Origin: Candidatus Eiseniibacteriota bacterium
GTDB lineage: Bacteria; Eisenbacteria; RBG-16-71-46; CAIMUX01
Length of the DNA stretch: 5,055 bases
Direction of reading: 5' to 3'
Assembly: GCA_020431745.1 (NCBI GenBank)
Contig: JAGQHR010000309.1
Coordinates: 1 to 5,055 of the forward strand
Shown here: piece after piece, positions 1-5,055 of the stretch
Position numbering within the stretch: position 1 is the first letter of the stretch
Layout: the number at the start of each line of letters is the position of its first letter
Notes under the pieces: generated by a model
Databases searched by the model: none
What the model saw: only the letters and a program-made list of their open reading frames with translations
What the model was told of the DNA's origin: nothing
Position numbers and translations under genes: made by a program

Positions 1-315
1 CACCTTACCGGTATCGACCGAAGCCGGGAAACCGAGAATTGGGATCCTCGGAAAACCGACCGGGCCGGGCGACCGGAGGGGCGTACCCCGGCCAAGAACC
101 CGAGTTCCCAACGCGATTCTCCCGGACCGGAGAGATGCCGATCGCCGGGACTCCCGGAAAAAAGCGCCGGCTCCGACACGGTCCGTCGGTTCGACGCATC
201 CCGATCTGGAGCGGACCCGCCCTTTTTCAGGGATGCCCCCAGCGCTGCCGCCCCGGTGCACCGCGACGGTTGCGCCGATCCGCCGCGTTCGCAGACGGGA
301 GGCCGGGTCCGGGTG
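1..315. other. Non-coding region downstream of lptD
   Basis: I see no supported gene here. Short frames on both strands (for example 5-199 minus and 39-365 plus) give Arg/Pro/Gly-rich products without recognisable motifs and without good ribosome sites. Besides the terminator at 158-197 there are small inverted repeats: CCGGG/CCCGG at 145-157 around ACT, CCGAG/CTCGG at 32-51 around a 10-nt loop, and CCCT/AGGG at 220-232. No convincing promoter was recognised, and the next gene must start outside the window. Confidence 0.6.
158..197 (-). terminator. Rho-independent terminator after lptD
   Basis: Read on the minus strand, an outer stem GCGTCG (197-192) pairs with CGGCGC (169-164), with one G-U pair. 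It encloses an inner stem CCGAC (189-185) with GTCGG (177-173) around a 7-nt loop, with a 2x3 internal loop between the stems. The outer stem runs straight into six T (163-158). A GC-rich stem followed at once by a U-tract is the standard intrinsic terminator layout, and the position about 120 nt past the lptD stop fits the end of the folC-kinase-lptD transcript. The fold was paired by eye; no energy was computed. Confidence 0.65.
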
Positions 316-3300
316 TCACCGGGATCGTTTCTCGCTGTCGTACTTCACCTCGGGCACGTCCTTGATGGAGATGTTGAACCGGTACCCGCCCGATGTGTCG
401 CGGGAGAAGCGGAACTGCCAGCAATGGAGGTCGCGGGCCAGGCTCAGCGAATGGGAAACGAACTCTTTCTTCTCCAAGTCGTAATACGCCCCCACGCTCA
501 CGCTCCAGCCGGCGCTCGGTTGCAGGCTCGAACGGAGGTCCAGGCTGCTCCGCTTCTGCCCGAATCCTCCCGTGAAGTTGTAGTTGGCGGTCACCGACCA
601 GGGCGCCGCGCTGGCTTGGCCGCTACGGTTGCCGTTCAGATCGGCCTGTCCGAACTCTCCGTAGTCCAATCCGTCGCTCTGCGTGGTATCCGCAGGCGAG
701 GCGCTCGCGAAGGTGCGGTTGGAGACTCGTACCGTCGCGGATACGGAATAGCGCTCGTTGGTCCACTGGTAGGGGTCGATGGTGGCCGAGTAGGAAGCGT
801 CGAAAGTGCTGAAGGGACGGAAGCGGACGGAGTTCGACAGCTGTGACAGCGGATGCGTGCCCTCCGGTGCCTGGAAGTTATAGCTCGCGCCGGTCGACCA
901 GGAGAGGACGTTCTCCTTCTTGACGACCGTTTCGCCGGATCGCCACTTGGTGTGCAGGCTCTGATCGAGGGAGAAGCTCATCGAGGAGACGCGAGATCCC
1001 GAGAGGCCGATTCCGCCGACCGAGGTGAACCGCGCTCGCTTCACCCCGAGGGAGTCGACGTAGCTGAGAGAGGGAAAGTCCGGCTGGTAGCTGTAGGAGA
1101 CGCTGGGCCGGACCACGTGCCGGAGCCCGGCCAGAGGACCGATCGAACCAGGCATCGTCCCGTAGAGCGTGGTCGTGGCCGAGAGCGACGCCGACCAGGT
1201 TGCCCCGGACCCGTTGTACTCGCCGCGCGCGTCCTTGTGGAACCAGGCAACGTTCCCCGAGAGGCCGGGAGAGAGGCGGAGGTACCCTACGTTGCGGCTG
1301 TCGCTGAGGCTCCAGGTGCCCTGGGCGGCCGAGTTGTCCCGGAAAGAGCCGTCCGAGAACTTGGTGAAGTCACGCTGGAAGCGGAAGCTCGGTCCGAAGG
1401 TCGTCGAGGCGAGCCAGGGCAGCCGTCCACCCCGTCCGAGATCGTCCGGCGCCCGACCGAGTGGGAACCGGTTGAGCGTGAGACTGACTCCCGGAACGCG
1501 TTCCACCCGCTCCTGCGAACCGAACGTCGAGGCCGCGTCGAGATACTGGGTTCGATCGGCGCTCGCGCTGACGGATCCGCCCGACCAGCTGTGCGTGTAG
1601 CTCGCGGAGGAGCGCAGCTGCCGATTGAGACGCTCGTCGACCCCGGCATCGCTGTTGAAGTCCTGGACGTAGGTGGCGTCGCTCTTGAAGTCGGCTCTCA
1701 TGGTGAAACGGCCGCCGTCACCGATGTTCTGGACGTGCGAGCCGGCGAACTTCCAGTGCTTCGCGCGCTGGTCTCCGCTTTGCTGGTTCAGATAGGAGCC
1801 GGTCGCGCTACCGTTGAGCAGGTAGCGCACGGCATAGCGGTACTCACCGTTGAACTCCAGCTCCGGCCCGCGATCGTAGAAGTCGATCCACGCCTTGGCG
1901 TCCATGTAGTCGCTGATCGCCCAGTAGTAGCCGAGGTTCTTGGCGAAACGACCAACGTTGCGGTTGAACCCGAACTCGAAGTCGGGAACGAGGATTCCGG
2001 AGCGGCGACCCGACTGGAGCGGAAAGAAGTAGAAGGGGATTCCCAGAACCGGAACCTGGTAGATCCGCAGAATGACGGGGCGCGCGACCGCCGACTCTTT
2101 CATGACGAGCTTCATCTTCTTGGAGTGGAAGGTGTAGTGCGGCGGGTCGTGATCGCAGGTGGTGTAGTCTCCGTCCTTCACGAGGAGGGCATCGTCCGGG
2201 AGCTTCTTCACCTGCTCGCCGTAGTAGTAGCCTCCGTCGAGCTCCGTCTTTCCCTGGTAGACCATCCCCTCGCGTTCGTCGGTCCGGTAGGTCATGCGCT
2301 GACCGACGACCTGGCTGCGTTGGTCGCTGAGCGTGGGAGCACCGGTGGCCACTACCAGATCACGCTTGGAGTAGTAGTCGATCTCCTCGGATTCGAGGGC
2401 GCTTTCGCCGTAGTCCATCTTGCCGTGGCCGCGCAGCGTGAGCTGGTCGTCCCGCACCCGGAAGCGGATGGTGTCGCCCGAGTATTTCACCTCGTCGTCG
2501 AAGAGCAGATCGAAAGGCGAGGTCAGGCTGTCCGGCAAGCTGAGATCCCGATGGAGGCGGAAGTGTTCGACGAGCGGATCGCCGCGATGGGAGGCGGATG
2601 AGTCGGGTGGTGTTTGCACCACGTCCCCATCGTCGGGCATTCCCCGTGCGCTGTCGAGCCGGGCCAGGGCCCGTCCCATACGCCCGGGGAGGATCGAGTC
2701 CAGCGCCGCGGGATTGCGCAGTGTCTTGAGCGAGGCTTGGCCCGGGAAACGGTAGACGCCGCTCGCGCGCTCGATGAAGTCCACCCGATCGGCCTGTCCC
2801 TCGCTCAGATAGAGATGGATCCGGCGCGCCGTGCTCACGTTGCGCCCGGTGCCGCTCTTCGCTTCGGCCAGGCTGGGCAGATAGAGACTGGTCGCGTTCC
2901 CGATCATGCGGAACGAGTTGACGGAGCCTCCCTCGATCGTCGCGCGGAGCGTGTCGCCGAGCACGATGTCCCGCTCTCCCGGATTGGCCTCCGGACGATA
3001 GTCGACGCTGACGTTCCCGAATGCCTCCAGAAGGTCGGCCTGTCCGGTCTGGAGCCGCATCGAGATGGTGTCCGCGCGAATCTCACCATCGCGGTCCCAG
3101 GCCACGGGCTCTTCGAAAAGCGAGGTCCGATTGCGCACGAGCTCGAAGATGGCGTGACCGCCCCGTGCGCGCACGTCCCCGCGGGCGATGTGAACGTTTC
3201 CGTCGGCGGCCCCGCGCCGGGCGAACTCGTTCATTCGAAGCGTATCGGCGTCGACGCGAAGATCCTGCGTGCTGTCCGCGCCCGGCTTGTAGAGCCACGG

Positions 3301-3918
3301 GCTGCCGGTGAGCACGATGTTCCCCGAGATCCGGTCGTACTCCGCGAACTCGCCGTGGACCCAGGTCGAATCGGCCCGCAGGAGGATTTGGACGTGCCCC
3401 TCCGCTTCGCCCCGGGACGCGTCGTTGACCCAATGGATCCGGTCGGCCCAGACGACGCGTCCGCTGTCCGAGACCACGGGGCGCCCGCGTAGGTCCATCG
3501 TCCCCAACCCACGGTCGTAGGTCAGCTCGCCCGCACGAAAGTCTCCTTCCGGACCGTTTCCCCGAACGTTGCCGACGAGATCGAGGATCCGCTCCAGCCG
3601 GCGGTACACCCCCTGTTCCGAGGTGACGACCCGCGTCGTGTCCTCGATCCGAACCGCATCCATCAGCACCAAAACCTGGCGGTCGGGACTGAGGCGACCG
3701 CGATCGGCCTGAATCCGCAGCTCCTCGTGGCGGATGCGCGGCGCGAGGATTTCCGTCCCCTGGTCCTTGCTCCCCCAGAGGCTGTCGCCCTCCAGAATCC
3801 AGGGCGAGGCCGGCAGCGGTGCCACGGGAACCTGCGCGTGGAGCGGATCGCGCAGCCACGCGCTGATCACGACCACGAGGAGCAGACCGATCCAGGCTCG
3901 CTCGAAGAGGGTTCTCAC
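316..3918 (-). CDS. lptD: LPS-assembly outer-membrane protein LptD with an extended N-terminal OstA-like region
   Basis: LptD is the outer-membrane beta-barrel that, with lipoprotein LptE, inserts LPS into the outer leaflet. The product is 1200 aa; E. coli LptD is 784. Residues 1-28 look like a Sec signal peptide (Arg-containing start, LLLVVVI core, cleavage after LHA). Residues ~57-394 are OstA/LptA-like, with recurring beta-turns (GNV 116, GHV 174, GSP 205, GNV 240, GNV 301, GNA 340). Residues ~397-476 are a Pro/Ser/Asp-rich linker. Residues 477-590 are a second OstA-like segment with GGYYYGE (562-568) and TTCD (Cys588). The barrel follows, with GRRSGILVP (637-645), LGYYW (662-666) and, near its end, RDLHCW (1162-1167). 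The GTG start is chosen because it overlaps the upstream stop as GTGA, has a GAGG site 9 nt upstream and puts the signal peptide at the N-terminus. An ATG at 3960 is the alternative. Family assignment is firm; the organism-level type and the fusion are inferred. Confidence 0.93.
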   Translation of the reverse strand: MRTLFERAWIGLLLVVVISAWLRDPLHAQVPVAPLPASPWILEGDSLWGSKDQGTEILAPRIRHEELRIQADRGRLSPDRQVLVLMDAVRIEDTTRVVTSEQGVYRRLERILDLVGNVRGNGPEGDFRAGELTYDRGLGTMDLRGRPVVSDSGRVVWADRIHWVNDASRGEAEGHVQILLRADSTWVHGEFAEYDRISGNIVLTGSPWLYKPGADSTQDLRVDADTLRMNEFARRGAADGNVHIARGDVRARGGHAIFELVRNRTSLFEEPVAWDRDGEIRADTISMRLQTGQADLLEAFGNVSVDYRPEANPGERDIVLGDTLRATIEGGSVNSFRMIGNATSLYLPSLAEAKSGTGRNVSTARRIHLYLSEGQADRVDFIERASGVYRFPGQASLKTLRNPAALDSILPGRMGRALARLDSARGMPDDGDVVQTPPDSSASHRGDPLVEHFRLHRDLSLPDSLTSPFDLLFDDEVKYSGDTIRFRVRDDQLTLRGHGKMDYGESALESEEIDYYSKRDLVVATGAPTLSDQRSQVVGQRMTYRTDEREGMVYQGKTELDGGYYYGEQVKKLPDDALLVKDGDYTTCDHDPPHYTFHSKKMKLVMKESAVARPVILRIYQVPVLGIPFYFFPLQSGRRSGILVPDFEFGFNRNVGRFAKNLGYYWAISDYMDAKAWIDFYDRGPELEFNGEYRYAVRYLLNGSATGSYLNQQSGDQRAKHWKFAGSHVQNIGDGGRFTMRADFKSDATYVQDFNSDAGVDERLNRQLRSSASYTHSWSGGSVSASADRTQYLDAASTFGSQERVERVPGVSLTLNRFPLGRAPDDLGRGGRLPWLASTTFGPSFRFQRDFTKFSDGSFRDNSAAQGTWSLSDSRNVGYLRLSPGLSGNVAWFHKDARGEYNGSGATWSASLSATTTLYGTMPGSIGPLAGLRHVVRPSVSYSYQPDFPSLSYVDSLGVKRARFTSVGGIGLSGSRVSSMSFSLDQSLHTKWRSGETVVKKENVLSWSTGASYNFQAPEGTHPLSQLSNSVRFRPFSTFDASYSATIDPYQWTNERYSVSATVRVSNRTFASASPADTTQSDGLDYGEFGQADLNGNRSGQASAAPWSVTANYNFTGGFGQKRSSLDLRSSLQPSAGWSVSVGAYYDLEKKEFVSHSLSLARDLHCWQFRFSRDTSGGYRFNISIKDVPEVKYDSEKRSR

Positions 3919-4811
3919 GCGGACGAACCTCGACGTGCCACCAGGGCGGCACCGATCCATCCGGCCGCATTCCCGAGCGCGGCCCGTCGCACCTCCGGCA
4001 CCGCAGTCGCGGGCAGGAGTGCCGACTCCGCGAGCACCCGGACTGCCTCAGGCAAGAAGAGATCCGCGGCTCCGATGAGCCCTCCGCCGATCACGAACAG
4101 CTCGGGATCGAGGAGGTGCGCGGCGGACCGCAGTCCCAGTCCGAGAAAACGGCCGGTCTCCTCGAAGAGCCGTCGGGCCAGATCATCTCCCGCGCGTGCC
4201 CGGCCGGCCAACTCCTCGGGATCGCGCGCGGTCGCCGAAGCGGCGTGCGCGCGGTAGCGGGTCATGATCGCGTAGGTCCCGACCAGCGCTTCCAGGCATC
4301 CGCGCGCACCGCAGGCGCACTCCGGTCCGTCCATTTGGACGACGGAGTGTCCGAACTCTCCCGCGAATCCGTGCGCGCCGGACCAGAGCTCCCCATCGCA
4401 GAGGATTCCGCCGCCGACCCCGGTTCCGATGGTGAGCCCGACCGCGTGACGTGCTCCGCGCGCGGCTCCCAACGTCGCCTCCGCGACGAGGAAGGCGTTC
4501 GCATCATTGAGGACCACGACCGATCGGCCCGTGCGCTCCCGGAATCGATCCGCGAGAGGGACGTCGCTCCAGCCGGGAAGGTTGGGAGAGCGCACGACCA
4601 CTCCCCTTCCGGTATCGATCGTCCCGGCGCACGCGATCCCGATCGCCGCCGCGGGATCCCACCCGCCGGCGCGGGTCAGGACTTCGTCGATGAGCGCACG
4701 AGGAGTCTGGGGAGTCGGCCAGCGGTCCTGGTCCAGAATCGTCGCGCCGTCTCCGGACAGATGTCCCGACTTCACATAGGTTCCCCCGATGTCGAAGCCG
4801 ATCGTGTTCAT
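3915..4811 (-). CDS. ROK-family sugar kinase (glucokinase-like)
   Basis: This is a complete 298-aa cytoplasmic kinase, typical ROK length, which would phosphorylate a hexose or amino sugar using ATP. The N-terminal phosphate-binding motif DIGGTYVK lies at 7-14 and NLPGW at 77-81. LNDANA at 101-106 carries the expected catalytic base Asp103. The phosphate loop GTGVGGG is at 129-135, and GEFGH at 151-155 provides sugar- and zinc-site residues Glu152 and His155. The ROK zinc cysteines are Cys165, Cys167 and Cys172 in CACGARGCLE. The adenosine-side VIGGG is at 240-244. No helix-turn-helix precedes the kinase domain, so it is an enzyme and not a NagC/XylR-type repressor. ATG at 4811 is chosen because a strong AGGGAGG lies 7 nt upstream and DIGGT starts at residue 7, as usual. 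Its TGA overlaps the lptD GTG. All key residues are present. Substrate (glucose, ManNAc, GlcNAc, fructose) cannot be read from the sequence, so no gene symbol is given. Confidence 0.93.
   Translation of the reverse strand: MNTIGFDIGGTYVKSGHLSGDGATILDQDRWPTPQTPRALIDEVLTRAGGWDPAAAIGIACAGTIDTGRGVVVRSPNLPGWSDVPLADRFRERTGRSVVVLNDANAFLVAEATLGAARGARHAVGLTIGTGVGGGILCDGELWSGAHGFAGEFGHSVVQMDGPECACGARGCLEALVGTYAIMTRYRAHAASATARDPEELAGRARAGDDLARRLFEETGRFLGLGLRSAAHLLDPELFVIGGGLIGAADLFLPEAVRVLAESALLPATAVPEVRRAALGNAAGWIGAALVARRGSSA
3927..3931 (-). promoter_or_regulatory. Shine-Dalgarno site of lptD, inside the ROK kinase 3' end
   Basis: On the minus strand this reads GAGGT, with 8 nt between its last base and the GTG at 3918. 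It lies within the last codons of the kinase gene, as expected for translational coupling through the GTGA overlap at 3915-3918. It favours the GTG over the upstream in-frame ATG at 3960, which has no clear site of its own. Confidence 0.6.
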
Positions 4812-4818
4812 CCGCCCG

Positions 4819-4825
4819 CCTCCCT
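4819..4825 (-). promoter_or_regulatory. Shine-Dalgarno site of the ROK kinase gene
   Basis: On the minus strand this reads AGGGAGG, 7 nt before the ATG at 4811. It decides the start: the reading frame stays open to an ATG at 4904, but that ATG lies inside the folC end and adds a 31-residue Arg/Gly-rich extension unlike ROK kinases. Confidence 0.8.
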
Positions 4826-4853
4826 GCGCGCCCCCCGCTCGCCTCTCACTGCC

Positions 4854-4867
4854 GCGCCGAACGGCGC
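4854..4867 (-). other. Hairpin between folC and the ROK kinase gene
   Basis: The repeat GCGCCG/CGGCGC is separated by 2 nt, so it folds as 5 bp with a 4-nt loop. It sits 5 nt after the folC stop. No T-run follows, so it is not a classical intrinsic terminator. It could mark an mRNA end or processing point, or be chance in GC-rich DNA. Confidence 0.35.
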
Positions 4868-4872
4868 CTGTC

Positions 4873-5055
4873 CTATCCCGGAACCGGCACGAGCCGGTCG
4901 ACACCGTCGGCGCTCTCCCCGGCCCCCCAGAGGAGATCCCGAGGAGCCACCCCGGGCGCGCGATACCCGTCCTCCAAGGTGAAGAGCGACCCGGCGAGCA
5001 CGACCAGGCTCTGCGGATCTTCCCGCGCCGCGGCCAGGGCGATCGCCAGGCCGTC
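4873..5055 (-). CDS. folC: C-terminal end of probable folylpolyglutamate/dihydrofolate synthase FolC (partial)
   Basis: The frame is open from the window edge to a TAG at 4873-4875, giving the last 60 residues of a protein whose start lies outside. The fragment begins DGLAIALAAAREDP and continues SLVVLAGSLFTLEDG. An Ala-rich helix followed by a hydrophobic strand and GS-aromatic (here GSLF) is the usual end of the FolC C-terminal domain, where Mur-ligase-fold FolC enzymes typically read like VVVTGSLY. FolC adds glutamate to (dihydro)folate in the cytoplasm using ATP. About 30 residues follow the GSLF strand, including LLWGAGE and a Pro-rich end, which may be a lineage-specific tail. The stop lies 61 nt before the ROK kinase start on the same strand, consistent with one transcript. 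The call rests on one short motif; another Mur-ligase-fold protein is the main alternative. Confidence 0.62.
   Translation of the reverse strand, partial: DGLAIALAAAREDPQSLVVLAGSLFTLEDGYRAPGVAPRDLLWGAGESADGVDRLVPVPG
4883..4898 (-). other. Hairpin in the last codons of folC
   Basis: The repeat ACCGGC/GCCGGT surrounds a 4-nt loop, giving a 6-bp stem that ends 7 nt before the folC stop codon. With the hairpin at 4854-4867 it brackets that stop. No U-tract follows. It may have arisen only from the codons for Arg-Leu-Val-Pro-Val in GC-rich DNA. Confidence 0.3.

Noticed and set aside
145..163. Hairpin CCGGG/CCCGG followed by AAAAAA as a plus-strand terminator
   Set aside because: A plus-strand terminator would need a T-run after the stem. 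The A-run is the complement of the minus-strand T-run that belongs to the lptD terminator.
256..846. Plus-strand open frame that in fact stays open from base 1 to 846
   Set aside because: I considered a gene entering from the left. The part before 316 has no recognisable protein pattern, and the rest is antisense to the conserved LptD C-terminus.
2221..2232. Short GTA/TAG triplet repeat
   Set aside because: It is the complement of consecutive tyrosine codons in the conserved GYYYGE segment of LptD, not a microsatellite of separate meaning.
853..2601. 582-codon plus-strand open frame opposite lptD
   Set aside because: It is fully antisense to the recognisable LptD barrel and periplasmic region. 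Its product is an Arg/Val/Glu-rich string without a domain or signal, as expected for a GC-rich antisense shadow.
2614..3492. 292-codon plus-strand open frame opposite the LptD N-terminal region
   Set aside because: It is antisense to lptD, has no motif, and its composition mirrors the opposite strand's codons.
3083..3970. 295-codon minus-strand frame overlapping the lptD start
   Set aside because: It lies in a different frame from lptD. The product is Arg/Gly/Pro-rich without motifs, while the lptD frame has a signal peptide and domain pattern.
3915..4904. Longer form of the ROK kinase starting at 4904
   Set aside because: It adds 31 Arg/Gly-rich residues overlapping the folC end, whereas ATG 4811 has a strong Shine-Dalgarno site and gives the normal ROK N-terminus.
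4116..4982. 288-codon plus-strand open frame opposite the ROK kinase
   Set aside because: The minus strand here carries all ROK motifs and the folC end. The plus-strand product is low-complexity and Arg/Pro-rich.

Overview
The window is GC-rich and carries one co-directional gene block on the minus strand, transcribed from high to low coordinates. In order of transcription it holds the last 60 codons of a probable folC (4873-5055, entering from outside the window), a complete ROK-family sugar kinase (3915-4811) and a complete, unusually long lptD (316-3918). A convincing intrinsic terminator (158-197) follows about 120 nt after lptD. The spacing (61 nt between folC and the kinase, then a 4-nt stop/start overlap between the kinase and lptD) suggests an operon. 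No gene was supported on the plus strand. The long plus-strand reading frames are antisense shadows caused by high GC.

The organism is a diderm (Gram-negative-type) bacterium, because it encodes an outer-membrane LPS/lipooligosaccharide translocon. The LptD core is of the type seen in the FCB group (Bacteroidota, Chlorobi and relatives). It has a GYYYGE segment, a TTCD...PHY segment, GRRSG, and an RDLHCW motif near the C-terminus. The high GC fits a GC-rich lineage near that group, such as Gemmatimonadota or Candidatus Eisenbacteria. This placement is inferred from remembered family features, not from a search.

Region by region: 1-157 shows no supported gene. 158-197 is the terminator. 198-315 is the lptD 3' untranslated region. 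316-3918 is lptD, with a signal peptide, a long N-terminal OstA/LptA-like beta-jellyroll region, a Pro/Ser/Asp-rich linker, a second OstA-like segment and a C-terminal barrel. 3915-4811 is the ROK kinase. 4812-4872 is a short gap holding a hairpin and a strong Shine-Dalgarno site. 4873-5055 is the folC 3' end.

The three genes are not one known pathway: FolC acts in folate metabolism, the ROK kinase in sugar phosphorylation and LptD in outer-membrane biogenesis. A link between the kinase and envelope sugar supply is possible but unproven. The most notable points are that LptD looks like a natural fusion of an OstA-like protein to an FCB-type LptD, and that it keeps exactly two cysteines, placed like one of the two interdomain disulfides of E. 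coli LptD. I did not find evidence for a wholly new system.
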